From Croceibacterium_B sp035470785 (GTDB lineage: Bacteria > Pseudomonadota > Alphaproteobacteria > Sphingomonadales > Sphingomonadaceae), in the NCBI GenBank assembly GCA_035470785.1, contig DATIQN010000014.1, positions 1 to 64,000 on the forward strand: 64,000 bases of DNA, read 5' to 3'. Shown here piece by piece: positions 17,769-26,539 of this stretch. Made by a program: the position numbers and the translations under genes. A model generated the notes under the pieces. It did no database searches and was not told the origin of the DNA. It worked only from the letters and a program-made list of their open reading frames with translations. Positions within the stretch are counted from its first letter, which is position 1; each line of letters starts with the position of its first letter.

Positions 17769-19193
17769 CTACGCCGCCTGGGTCGCCTGCGCGTCGATCC
17801 GCGCGAGGCTTTCTTCCCGGCCGAGTAGCACCAGTACGTCGAAAATACCCGGGGATGTGGTCTGCCCGGTCAACGCCGCGCGAAGTGGCTGCGCAAGCTT
17901 GCCGAGGCCGAGCCCCTGTTCCTCCGCATAAGCCTTCAGACTGGCCTCCAAGGCCTCGGTTGTCCAGTCTTGTTCGGCCCGCAAGCGCCCGGAAATACGG
18001 GTCAGCAGTACACGCGCGTCGCCGTCGAGAAGGGCGGCGGCTTGCTCGGTCAGCGCCAGCGGCCGCGACTTGAACAGGAACGCCGCTCCGCCGGCGAGTT
18101 CGTTGAGGTCCTTCGCGCGAGTTTTCAGCACCGGCATCGCCTTGGTCAGCAGCTCAGCGTCTGAACGGGTGCCGATCCTTGGGGCGATGAGTGCGGCCAG
18201 CCGCTTGTCGTCGGCCGCGCGAATATAATCGCCGTTCATGTTAAGCAGCTTCTTCATGTCGAAGCGGCTCGGGCTCTTGCCCACGCCTTCGAGGGTGAAC
18301 GCGGCAATCGCTTCTTCGCGGGTGAACTGTTCCTGGTCGCCGTGGCCCCAGCCGAGGCGAAGCAGGTAGTTGGCCAACGCCTCGGGCAGGATGCCGAACT
18401 CGTCGCGGTAGGCCTCGACGCCGAGTGCGCCGTGGCGCTTCGAAAGCTTGGCCCCGTCGTTGCCGTGGATCAGCGGGATGTGGGCATAGACCGGATCCGG
18501 CCAGCCGCCTTCAATCTGGTCCATCGTGCGGATGATCGGCAACTGGCGGAAGGCGTTGTTGAGATGGTCGTCGCCGCGGATCACGTGGGTCACGCCCATG
18601 TCGTGATCGTCGACCACCACCGCGAGCATGTAGGTGGGCGTCCCGTCGGCACGCAGCAGGATGTAATCGTCGATCTCGGCGTTCCTGACCGTGACCCGTC
18701 CCTGGACGCGGTCGTCGATAACAGTCTCGCCTTCGTCGGGGGTCTTCAGCCGGATCACGAACGGCGCGCCGAGCGGGGCGTGCGAGGGATCGCGATCGCG
18801 CCAGCGGCCGTCGTAGCGCAAGGGCTGCCTCGCCGCGCGCTGGGCTTCGCGCATGGCCTCCAGTTCCTCGGGCGTGGCATAGCACTTGTAGGCGTGGCCG
18901 GCCTCGAGGAGCTTCTCGGCGACTTCGACGTGGCGAGAGCCGCGCTCGCTCTGGAAGACGATTTCATCATCCCAGTCGAGCCCGAGCCAGGCGAGCCCGT
19001 CGATTATCGCGTCTATCGCTGCCTGGGTCGAGCGCTTCTGGTCGGTGTCTTCGATCCTGAGAAGCGCCTTGCCGCCGTGGTGACGCGCGTAAAGCCAGTT
19101 GAACAGCGCGGTGCGCGCGCCGCCGATATGCAGGAAGCCCGTGGGCGAGGGCGCGAAGCGGGTCACCACCGTTCCTTCGCTGCCGCTTGCCAT
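17769..19193 (-). CDS. gltX: glutamate--tRNA ligase
   Basis: A 474-residue class I aminoacyl-tRNA synthetase that charges tRNA-Glu, and in many alphaproteobacteria also tRNA-Gln for later amidation. The class I signatures are present as HIGG at residues 22-25 in the segment FAPSPTGFLHIGGARTALFN, and KLSKR near residue 248. The frame stays open for about 180 codons upstream, but those residues lie antisense to comEC and are not protein-like; the ATG at 19193 gives the normal GltX N-terminus. The start region is divergent from comEC with only about 30 bases between starts. Confidence 0.95.
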   Translation of the reverse strand: MASGSEGTVVTRFAPSPTGFLHIGGARTALFNWLYARHHGGKALLRIEDTDQKRSTQAAIDAIIDGLAWLGLDWDDEIVFQSERGSRHVEVAEKLLEAGHAYKCYATPEELEAMREAQRAARQPLRYDGRWRDRDPSHAPLGAPFVIRLKTPDEGETVIDDRVQGRVTVRNAEIDDYILLRADGTPTYMLAVVVDDHDMGVTHVIRGDDHLNNAFRQLPIIRTMDQIEGGWPDPVYAHIPLIHGNDGAKLSKRHGALGVEAYRDEFGILPEALANYLLRLGWGHGDQEQFTREEAIAAFTLEGVGKSPSRFDMKKLLNMNGDYIRAADDKRLAALIAPRIGTRSDAELLTKAMPVLKTRAKDLNELAGGAAFLFKSRPLALTEQAAALLDGDARVLLTRISGRLRAEQDWTTEALEASLKAYAEEQGLGLGKLAQPLRAALTGQTTSPGIFDVLVLLGREESLARIDAQATQAA

Positions 19194-19224
19194 GCCTTCG
19201 TGTTTCCTATCCAATGACTTACCG

Positions 19225-21495
19225 ATGGCGACGCGCGTAACGCCGCTAGTCCCGCTGGCGGAGGGACCAAGCGATGCTGCGTTGCAGCAGCCGCCTTGGC
19301 GAAACGCCGCGCGCTTGTCCAGCGTGGCCGACGCGGCCAAAGGCTTTCTGGCGCGCGCGGGTATTGATCGCGGGGCGTGGCTGGCGGTGGCCCTCGCCAC
19401 CGGAATTGCCGCCTGGTTCGCGCTGTCGGGCCCGGCGTGGTGGGTTGCCGCAATAGCGGCCGGGCTGATCGTCGCACTCGGCGCGCTTGCGATGTGGCGC
19501 GGGGTCGAAGGTCGAAGCAACCTGGTGATTGTCTGCGTTGGCACGGGGCTGCTGTTGGCGGCGGGCACCGCGCTGATCTGGACGCCATCCGAGCTGGTCG
19601 GCGCCGCGCCGATCGAGAGGCCCGGCTCGATGGTCATCGCAGGCAAGGTGCTCGAACGCATAGAGCAACCCGCCGACGACCGCATACGCCTCGTGCTGGC
19701 GACCCGCGAGCCGATCGGGCGCGCGATCAAGGTCAGAGTCAACGTGCCGCTCGAACAGGCCAGCGCAGCGCTGCGCGAAGGAGCGATCGTGCGTCTGAAA
19801 GCGCGGCTGATGCCGCCCGCGCCGCCGATGCTTCCTGGTGGCGACGATTTCGCCCGGGCGGCGTGGTTCGAGGCCTATGCGGCTACAGGCAGCGCACAGG
19901 GGCCGGTGACCGTGACTGCACCCGCCACCGGCGCACCCCTGCTCGCGCCGCTGCAGCGGCGGCTGTCGGAGCATGTCCGGCGCCAGCTCGGCGGCTCCCC
20001 AGGTGCGATCGCCGCGGCCTTTGCCAGCGGCGACCGTGGTTCGATATCCGATGCGGACGAGCAGGCGATGCGCGACGCGGGCCTCACCCATCTCCTGTCG
20101 ATCAGTGGCTTGCACGTGAGCGCGGTTATCGCGGGCGCCTGTTTCCTCGCCATCACTCTGCTCGCGCTGTGGCCGTGGCTGACCTTGCGCGTGCGCTTAC
20201 CGCTCGTGGTCGCGGGCATCGGGGCGCTCGCCGGGATCGGTTACACGCTGCTGACCGGCGCCGAGGTGCCGACAGTACGCAGCTGTGTGGGGGCGGTGCT
20301 GGTGCTGGGGGCGTTGGCGCTCGGACGCGAGCCGTTGAGCCTCAGGATGCTCGTCGTGGGCGCGGTGTTCGTGCTTATGTTGTGGCCCGACTCGCTCGCG
20401 GGGCCAAGTTTCGAGCTGAGCTTCGCAGCGGAGATCGCCGTCGTCGCTCTACACGGATCGGCGCCGGTACGCGCATTTTTTGCCCCCCGCGAGGAAGCCT
20501 GGATCACGCGGATCGGCCGGCGCACGGTCATGCTTCTCCTGACCGGTTTCATCATCGAACTCTGGCTGATGCCCATCGTGCTGTTTCACTTCCATCGCGC
20601 AGAAATTTACGGGGCATTCGCCAACGTCATCGCGATTCCGCTGGTCGAAGTGGTCTCGATGCCGCTGATCGCGCTGGCCCTGACGCTCGACCTCTTGGGG
20701 CTCGGAGCGCCGGCGTGGTGGCTGGCGGGCAAGTCGCTCGAGTTCATGCTGTGGATCGCGCATCTCGCCGCCTCGCAACCGGGCGCGGTAAGGCTGATGC
20801 CGCAGATGGCTTGGGCACGTTCGTTCTCTTCATCGGTGGCGGGCTGTGGCTGGCGCTGGGGCGCGGGAAGGCGCGGCTTTGGGGCCTCGCGCCGACCGTG
20901 CTTGCCAGCGTGTTGCTATTCGCCACGCCCACGCTCGACGTGCTGATCGCGGGTGACGGGCAAAACGTCGGCATTGCCACGCCCGACGGCCGCCTGCTGC
21001 TGGCGCGCGACAGCCGGAGCGACTTCACCCGCGACAACTTCAAGGAGCTTGCCGGGATCGAGGCCGAGCCGATTGCCCTCGAGCAATGGCCCCGGGGCCG
21101 AATGCAACGCCGATTTCTGCGCCATAACTGTCCATCGGGCGGGGCGCGATTGGCGCTTGCTGCTGAGCCGCAGCCGCTATGTGGTCGTTATTTCAGCGCT
21201 GGCGCAGACCTGCGCGCGGGCCGACATCGTCGTGGCCGACCGCTGGCTGCCCCGGACCTGCTTGCCGAAGGAGCTCAAGGTCGACGGCAAGATGCTGGGC
21301 GAGATCGGCGGCTTGTCTATCGTCCTGCGCGATCCGCTGCGGGTTACGACGGTCGCATCGAGCGAGGGCGAGCATGGCTGGTGGCGAGCGAACTTGGCCA
21401 CAAGTCATTCCGCTCGCGGCGCCGTGTTACGAGACTACGCGCGGCATCCTGCAACAACTCCAGGACGATCCCGGAGCTCAGCGAACCCTCAGTGA
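19225..21495 (+). pseudogene. comEC: ComEC/Rec2 family DNA-uptake membrane protein, two frameshifts
   Basis: The reading frame encodes a ComEC-type DNA-translocation protein: N-terminal helices, a DUF4131-like soluble part, then the competence core with the DAGLTHLLSISGLHVSAV segment and many transmembrane helices. Near 20813-20815 the frame breaks: a GGG run appears to have lost one G, and the protein continues (GTFVLFIGGGLWLAL) in another frame. Near 21090-21093 a CCCC run appears to have one extra C, and the original frame resumes with the C-terminal metallo-hydrolase-like part (CNADFCAITVHRAG and ADIVVADRWLP). The final TGA at 21493-21495 overlaps the convergent lexA stop. The two changes compensate, leaving about 280 bases out of frame. 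Either the gene is inactivated or both are sequencing errors. Start chosen at ATG 19225; an ATG at 19192 is also possible. Confidence 0.88.
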
Positions 21496-22178
21496 TAGCG
21501 GCGCAGCAGGCCGGCGAGCTTGCCCTGGACCTTGACCTCGTCGGGTCGATAGACCTGTGGGTCGTAGGCGCCGTTGGCGGGGTCGAGCCGGATCATGCCG
21601 TTCTCGCGCCGCAGATACTTGAGGGTCGCTTCCTCGTCGCGGACGAGAGCGACGACGATTTCGCCGTCGCGGGCGGTATCGGTCTTCTTCACCAGCGCGA
21701 AGTCGCCGTCGAGGATGCCGGCCTCGATCATGGAGTCGCCCGAAACCTCGAGCGCATAATGCTCGCCCGCACCGAGCAGCGCGGCCGGTACCGGCAGCGT
21801 GCGGTCGCTTTCGAGCGCCTCGATCGGCATGCCGGCGGCGATGCGGCCGTGGAGCGGCAGTTCGATGATGTCGTTGGCGGCGGCAGGCGCTGAGCGAGGC
21901 GGCGTGGCAACCCGCGACACAAGGTCGTTCGCCGGCGGCGCGACTCTCTTGCCCGAAGTCACGTCCTCGGGCTGGCGTGTCACCTCGAGCGCGCGCGCCC
22001 GGTTGGGCAGACGGCGGATGAAGCCGCGCTCCTCGAGCGCTGAGATCAACCGGTGCACGCCCGACTTGCTCTTGAGGTCGAGCGCGTCCTTCATTTCCTC
22101 GAACGAAGGCGAAATCCCGGTCTCTTCGAGCTTGCGCTGGATGAACAGGAGGAGTTCGTGCTGCTTGGCGGTCAACAT
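21489..22178 (-). CDS. lexA: LexA repressor
   Basis: A 229-residue SOS-response repressor and self-cleaving serine protease. The N-terminal winged helix begins MLTAKQHELLLFIQ. The Ala-Gly cleavage site is visible in GRIAAGMPIEA, the catalytic serine in VSGDSMIEAGILDGD, and the lysine in the EEATLKYLRRENG region. The frame is open 15 codons further upstream, but the ATG at 22178 gives the standard N-terminus and leaves the upstream SOS box outside the gene. It follows moeA on the same strand, but the operator between them indicates its own promoter. Confidence 0.97.
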   Translation of the reverse strand: MLTAKQHELLLFIQRKLEETGISPSFEEMKDALDLKSKSGVHRLISALEERGFIRRLPNRARALEVTRQPEDVTSGKRVAPPANDLVSRVATPPRSAPAAANDIIELPLHGRIAAGMPIEALESDRTLPVPAALLGAGEHYALEVSGDSMIEAGILDGDFALVKKTDTARDGEIVVALVRDEEATLKYLRRENGMIRLDPANGAYDPQVYRPDEVKVQGKLAGLLRRYH

Positions 22179-22206
22179 CAGGCGCTCTCCGCAATGTTCC
22201 AATTTG

Positions 22207-22221
22207 GAACGAACGCGGAAC
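22207..22221 (-). promoter_or_regulatory. SOS box (LexA operator) upstream of lexA
   Basis: On the minus strand the site reads GTTC-N7-GTTC, the consensus LexA operator of alphaproteobacteria. It ends 28 bases before the lexA ATG, consistent with autorepression. An adjoining perfect palindrome GTTCC-AATTT-GGAAC (22196-22210) shares one half-site, so LexA may have two overlapping positions here. Confidence 0.85.
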
Positions 22222-22245
22222 AAGTAGGCAACGAAATCCTACGTG

Positions 22246-23451
22246 TCAAGCGATGCCGCCGTTTTCGATCCAATAGGCCCTTACGAGGGTCCCCGCCGCG
22301 GCTGCGGGCGCGTTGGCCGGCCGCTCGATCAACGCATCGGCGCGGGCCAAGGCGACCAGCGCGCTGCTGTCCTGCTCGGCCAATGGAACGAGTGCATCGC
22401 CTTCGAGTCGCGCGCGAACGAATTCGGTGCGGTCGCCGGTAGCGGGCAGCGCCGATCCCAGCTTCATCGTCATACCGCGCGGCAACGAAGCGCGCGCCCC
22501 GCCGAGCGCACGCAGCAGCGGCAGCAGGAACATGAACGCGGTGACGTAGCTCGACACCGGGTTGCCCGGCAGGCCGATCACCCATTGTCGGCCGCGTCTG
22601 GCCACCAGCAGCGGCTTGCCCGGGCGCATTGCCACCCGCCAGAAGTCGATTTGGGCGCCCCATCGCTCGAGCGCCGGGCGGACGAGGTCGTGATCGCCGA
22701 CCGAGGCGCCGCCGCTGGTGATGATCACATCCGTATCCGCGGTTTTGTCGAGCGCGGCGAGCATGGCGTCGACGCGGTCGGGGACGGGCCCGAGGCGCAT
22801 GATCGCGGCGGCGAAGGGTGACGCCATCGCGGAGAGCATCGCCCCGTTGCTCGCCGGGATCTGGTGTGCGGCGCAAGCGGCGGGATCGACCGCGAGCTCG
22901 TCGCCGCTGTCGAGCACGGCGAGCGAGGGGAGGGCGTGTACTGGCAGTCCGGCGTGCCCGGCGGCAAGCGCGAGCGCGAGCTGGGCCGGTCCGACGCGGA
23001 TTCCTGCCCCGAGGACCTCGTCGCCGCTGCGGAAATCGAAGCCCGCGCGGCGGATGTGGCGCGCGCTCGGTTCGCCTTCGCCGTGCAAGGCAAGCGTCTC
23101 GCCGGCTCGGGCAGCGTTCTCCTGCAGCAGGACGACGCACTCGTTCGCGGGCATCAGCGCGCCGGTGGAAATGCGAATGGTTTCGCCCGGTGCCAACTCG
23201 CCGCCGAAGGGATGCCCGGCCGCGCTTTCGCCGACGAGCTGCCACGGCCCCGTGACGTCATCGGCACGCATCGCATAGCCGTCCATCGCCGACAGGTCCG
23301 CTGCGGGTTGGGTGCGTGCGGCGCGCAACGGAGTGGCGAGATAGCGGCCGATCGCGCATCCAGCCCCCACGGTTTCGGCAGGCAATGGTTCGACTTGCGC
23401 CAGAAGCCGCGCCTGCGCCTCGGCGAGAGGCAGCGGCGGAGGAAGGCTCAT
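22246..23451 (-). CDS. moeA: molybdopterin molybdenumtransferase MoeA
   Basis: A 401-residue enzyme that inserts molybdate into adenylated molybdopterin in the last step of molybdenum cofactor synthesis. Family features include the N-terminal SAMDGYAMRADD segment, GETIRISTGALMP, the SGGASVGDHD segment of the MoaB/MogA-like domain, and MRPGKPLLVA with IGLPGNPVSSY. The ATG overlaps the moaC stop by four bases (ATGA), so the pair is translationally coupled. lexA follows 67 bases downstream. Confidence 0.95.
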   Translation of the reverse strand: MSLPPPLPLAEAQARLLAQVEPLPAETVGAGCAIGRYLATPLRAARTQPAADLSAMDGYAMRADDVTGPWQLVGESAAGHPFGGELAPGETIRISTGALMPANECVVLLQENAARAGETLALHGEGEPSARHIRRAGFDFRSGDEVLGAGIRVGPAQLALALAAGHAGLPVHALPSLAVLDSGDELAVDPAACAAHQIPASNGAMLSAMASPFAAAIMRLGPVPDRVDAMLAALDKTADTDVIITSGGASVGDHDLVRPALERWGAQIDFWRVAMRPGKPLLVARRGRQWVIGLPGNPVSSYVTAFMFLLPLLRALGGARASLPRGMTMKLGSALPATGDRTEFVRARLEGDALVPLAEQDSSALVALARADALIERPANAPAAAAGTLVRAYWIENGGIA

Positions 23452-23921
23452 CCCGGTGCGCGCCAGGCGCCGCTCTTACCGCCGGTCTTTTCGAGCAGCC
23501 GCACGTCCTCGATCACCATTCCCTTGTCGAGCGCCTTGGCCATGTCGTAGATTGTCAGAAGTGCAATGGAAATAGCTGTAATCGCTTCCATTTCTACGCC
23601 AGTCTTGCCTGTAAGAGAGACCGTAGCGGTGACGCGGACGGCCTCTGTCTCAAAGGCGAAGTCGACGCTCACGGTGTCGAGCGCCAGCGGGTGGCACAGA
23701 GGGATCAACTCGGCGGTCTTCTTGGCGGCCATGATCCCCGCGATCCGCCCGGCGGCGAGCACGTCGCCCTTGGGGCCGCTGCCCTCGCGCACCGCCGCCA
23801 GCGCCTCCGGCGACATGCGAATGCGACCGGTAGCGGTGGCCGACCGCGCCGTCTCCGGCTTGCCGCCGACGTCGACCATTCGCGCCGCGCCTTGCGAATC
23901 GAGATGGGTCAGCTTGCCCAT
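23448..23921 (-). CDS. moaC: cyclic pyranopterin monophosphate synthase MoaC
   Basis: A 157-residue enzyme acting with MoaA in the first step of molybdenum cofactor synthesis, converting GTP-derived intermediate to cyclic pyranopterin monophosphate. The N-terminal MVDVGGKPETAR motif, the KKTAELIPLCHPL motif and the TGKTGVEMEAITA motif are all diagnostic, and the length is standard. It is the first gene of the moaC-moeA pair. Upstream lies the largest non-coding stretch of the window (23922-24169), in which I see no convincing gene. Confidence 0.96.
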   Translation of the reverse strand: MGKLTHLDSQGAARMVDVGGKPETARSATATGRIRMSPEALAAVREGSGPKGDVLAAGRIAGIMAAKKTAELIPLCHPLALDTVSVDFAFETEAVRVTATVSLTGKTGVEMEAITAISIALLTIYDMAKALDKGMVIEDVRLLEKTGGKSGAWRAPG

Positions 23922-24169
23922 GACCGCGCCTCGAACTTGGCACGAAGTTGATAATCCTGACAGGGTCCAGGGGCAAATGTCGCCTTGGCCGGCGCGAGGC
24001 TGGAAATGGCGGAATTCTGCGGTTGAGCGAGCGGAATCATTCGTCGCTCATGGCAGATCGGCGGCTTGTAGGACAGCCGAAATCGGAAGTGTCCGGACAG
24101 CCGCTTTGGCTATCACGGCCGAGCTGTTAGGAGTTGCCGAGGTAGGGGACGACAAGGCCGGAGGCCGAA

Positions 24170-24391
24170 ATGAACGTTCTCATCGTCGACATAGTAGGTC
24201 TCATCCTCGTTGGTATCGGGGTTGCGCTGGTCCTGAAAGGTCCCGGCCGCCCCACCGGTACGCCCGAGGCCCAGGGGCGCGGGGGTGATCCCGGCGTCTA
24301 TGCCCGCCGCATTGGTGGAACCATGCTGGCCGCGTTCGGCCTCGCATTGGGGTTGATGGTCACGCTCTATCATTTCGCATCGGCCGGCTGA
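24170..24391 (+). CDS. small two-helix membrane protein, hypothetical
   Basis: A 73-residue protein with one N-terminal hydrophobic helix (about residues 3-22), a Gly/Pro-rich polar linker, and a second helix (about residues 48-68). AGGCCGGAGG precedes the ATG as a plausible ribosome binding site. It ends two bases before the DUF488 gene, so the two probably form an operon. No family is recognised. Confidence 0.65.
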   Translation: MNVLIVDIVGLILVGIGVALVLKGPGRPTGTPEAQGRGGDPGVYARRIGGTMLAAFGLALGLMVTLYHFASAG

Positions 24392-24393
24392 CG

Positions 24394-24939
24394 ATGTCCG
24401 GCTCCGACCCGCTGCCGATCTGCACGATCGGTCATTCGACCGCGACGATTCCGGAATTCGTCGATCTGCTTCGCGTCGGAGACGTTACCGCCGTCGTCGA
24501 CATCCGCACGGTGCCGCGTTCACGGCACAACCCGCAATACAACCTCGATCTGCTGCCCGGCGAACTGGCGGCGTTCCAGATCCGCCACGAATATATCGCC
24601 GAGCTTGGCGGTTTGCGCGGGAAAGCGCCGAACGTCGCGCCGGAGGTGAACGGCCTGTGGCGCAACCAGAGCTTCCACAACTATGCCGACTACGCGCTGA
24701 CGGAGGACTTTCGCCACGCCCTCGACCGGCTCCTCGCCGTCGCGGACCGCGAGCGGTGTGCGATCATGTGCGCCGAGGCTGTCTGGTGGCGTTGCCACCG
24801 GCGGATCGCCGCCGATTACCTGCTTGTGCGGGGGCGGGCGGTGTTCCACCTGATGTGGCCGACGAAAATCCAACCGGCGAGCCTGACGCCGGGCGCAGTT
24901 CCGCACGAAGGCTCGATTACTTACCCTGCCCCCGGCTGA
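24394..24939 (+). CDS. DUF488 domain-containing protein
   Basis: A 181-residue protein of the DUF488 family, whose biochemical role is unknown. Family features are the N-terminal CTIGHSTATIPEFVDLL segment, VDIRTVPRSRHNPQYN, and the CAEAVWWRCHRRIAADYL segment with two cysteines and a histidine that may form an active or metal site. It sits with the small membrane gene at 24170 on the plus strand, inside an otherwise minus-strand run between moaC and trpC, which suggests a later insertion into this locus. Confidence 0.85.
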   Translation: MSGSDPLPICTIGHSTATIPEFVDLLRVGDVTAVVDIRTVPRSRHNPQYNLDLLPGELAAFQIRHEYIAELGGLRGKAPNVAPEVNGLWRNQSFHNYADYALTEDFRHALDRLLAVADRERCAIMCAEAVWWRCHRRIAADYLLVRGRAVFHLMWPTKIQPASLTPGAVPHEGSITYPAPG

Positions 24940-24945
24940 GGGCAG

Positions 24946-25164
24946 TCAGCGGCGCCGGATGCTCCAAATCGCCTGGCCGAGGCCGACCAGCGCCAGGATC
25001 GCGCCGTAGACAGTCCACTTCGGGTCCCCGATCATGAAGCCGCCATTGAACGGCGGCGGAGCCATGTTGAGCCCCTGAAGAACCCAAATGCACCCGAAAA
25101 ACACCATCACCAACCCGAGCAGGGTGCTGACGATCTTGAAGACGCTGTTGAAAAGACTGCCCAT
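24946..25164 (-). CDS. small two-helix membrane protein, hypothetical
   Basis: A 72-residue protein with two predicted transmembrane helices (about residues 10-32 and 50-67) and a Gly/Pro-rich loop containing MAPPPFNGGFMIGD, ending in Ile-Arg-Arg-Arg. The start ATG at 25164 is preceded by GGGAGAGGGAT, a good ribosome binding site. It is convergent with the DUF488 gene and downstream of trpC on the same strand. Function unknown. Confidence 0.65.
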   Translation of the reverse strand: MGSLFNSVFKIVSTLLGLVMVFFGCIWVLQGLNMAPPPFNGGFMIGDPKWTVYGAILALVGLGQAIWSIRRR

Positions 25165-25229
25165 GATATCCCTCTCCCTCCGACCCGGGCGGGTGCATAG
25201 GCGTTAATTCCGCGTCGCGCCAGAACGGT

Positions 25230-26015
25230 TCAGCCGAAGAGTAAGTGGCGCGTCGCCGCCTCGACGTCATCCTGCCGCATCAGGCTCTCGCCGACGAGGA
25301 AGCAGCGCACGCCGGCCTGCGCGAGGCGCTCGAGGTCGGCGTGGCGATTGATGCCGCTTTCGGCGACCAGCAGCGCGCCGGCGGGCGCGAGCGGGGCGAG
25401 CCGTTCGGTCGTGGCAAGATCGGTGCGGAAGGTCTTGAGGTCGCGATTGTTGATGCCGATCAGGCGGGAGCTGAGCCGCGCGGCCCTTTCGAGTTCCGCC
25501 TCCGCGTGAACCTCGACCAGAACGTCCATCCCCCGCTCCAGCGCGGCGGCCTCTATCTCGGCCATCTCCGTATCGCCGAGCGCGGCGACGATGATCAGGA
25601 TCGCATCGGCGCCGATCGCGCGCGATTCCGCGACTTGCCAGGGATCGACCATGAAGTCCTTGCGCAGCACAGGCAGGTCGCAGGTCGCGCGCGCGTCCAT
25701 CAGGAAGTCTTCGTGACCCTGGAAAAACGGCGCATCGGTCAGCACCGAGAGGCATGCGGCGCCGCCGTGCTGGTAGGCCAGGGCGTGTTCCGCCGGGCGA
25801 AAGTCGGCGCGGATCAGGCCCTTGGAGGGAGAGGCCTTCTTGATTTCCGCGATCAGGCCGAAGCCGGTTCTCGCCTTGGCTTCGAGCGACAGCCGAAACC
25901 CGCGGGGCGCGCCTGCCGAGTCAGAGGCGCGGTCGAGGTCGTCGAGCGTCGCGAGCGCTTTGCGGGCTGCGACTTCCTCGCGCTTGACCGCGCAGATTTC
26001 GGCGAGTTTGTCCAT
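25230..26015 (-). CDS. trpC: indole-3-glycerol phosphate synthase
   Basis: A 261-residue TIM-barrel enzyme of tryptophan synthesis that closes the indole ring of CdRP. Diagnostic segments are LIAEIKKASPSKGLIR, VLRKDFMVDPWQV, the VEVHAEAELERA segment and IGINNRDLKTF. The frame is open eight codons upstream, but the ATG at 26015 gives the normal MDKLAEICAVKREEV start. trpC-moaC-moeA-lexA is a familiar order in related genomes; here it is broken by about 1.3 kb holding three small genes. Other trp genes are not in the window. Confidence 0.95.
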   Translation of the reverse strand: MDKLAEICAVKREEVAARKALATLDDLDRASDSAGAPRGFRLSLEAKARTGFGLIAEIKKASPSKGLIRADFRPAEHALAYQHGGAACLSVLTDAPFFQGHEDFLMDARATCDLPVLRKDFMVDPWQVAESRAIGADAILIIVAALGDTEMAEIEAAALERGMDVLVEVHAEAELERAARLSSRLIGINNRDLKTFRTDLATTERLAPLAPAGALLVAESGINRHADLERLAQAGVRCFLVGESLMRQDDVEAATRHLLFG

Positions 26016-26060
26016 GGCGCCGCCGCCTATGCCCACCACGCGTGTGGCTGTCGATAGGGC

Positions 26061-26462
26061 TCAGCCGCAGCTGAATTCCTTGATCCGGCCGTCGGCGCCG
26101 ACGCCGGCGGTCAGTCGGTTGGAAGCTGGCGAGGCTTGCGCCTTGGCCTGCTGCAGCGGGACGTAGCGGATTCGGCTGTGTCCGAGCGTTCGCGCGATTT
26201 CGTCCTTGGCGGTCGAGGTCGGCATCAGGTTGAGGTAGTTCTGCAGCTTCTCGGCCCCGCAGGGGGTAGCATCGGTCATGACCGAGACGGAGGGCGCCGC
26301 GGTCGGGACCGCGGTCACCGCCGGCGTTGGCGGCACGTAGACCGGAACCGGCGCGGCGGTGGCGGTCGGTTCGGGCGCTGCCTTATCGCCGTGCGGACGG
26401 TCGTGGCATCCCGCCAACGGGAGCGCCAGGGCGGCGATGACGGCGAAATGCTTGGGGAACAT
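26061..26462 (-). CDS. peptidase inhibitor I78-like lipoprotein
   Basis: A 133-residue exported protein. The signal peptide ends in a lipobox-like LAGC at residues 16-19, so it should be a membrane-anchored lipoprotein. A Pro/Ala/Thr-rich linker (about residues 20-62) leads to a C-terminal domain that starts with CGAEKLQNYL and ends in IKEFSCG. Its paired cysteines, an Arg-rich mid strand and the NRLTAGVGADGRI segment match the small I78 inhibitor fold, where a loop blocks serine proteases. The target is not known. It sits between ilvC and trpC on the same strand with its own spacing. Confidence 0.72.
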   Translation of the reverse strand: MFPKHFAVIAALALPLAGCHDRPHGDKAAPEPTATAAPVPVYVPPTPAVTAVPTAAPSVSVMTDATPCGAEKLQNYLNLMPTSTAKDEIARTLGHSRIRYVPLQQAKAQASPASNRLTAGVGADGRIKEFSCG

Positions 26463-26539
26463 CGATTATCTCCGGGGGTGCCGCGAAAGAACGGCACCGC
26501 CGGAGCGATGTTCCGCGCCTGTCCCGGCGCGGCCCGGGA

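Noticed and set aside
19377..21893. An 838-codon plus-strand frame covering comEC and lexA
   Set aside because: Only a middle part (about 20815-21090) is protein-like, and that is explained by the comEC frameshifts. The rest is out of frame with comEC or antisense to lexA.
23922..24169. A possible small gene in the largest gap (open frame 23948-24130)
   Set aside because: No ribosome binding site, low-complexity translation, no hydrophobic or family pattern. I see nothing supportable here.
26463..26539. Hairpins after ilvC as a terminator
   Set aside because: GGTGCCG/CGGCACC and CCGCGCC/GGCGCGG stems are present but no T-run follows on the minus strand.
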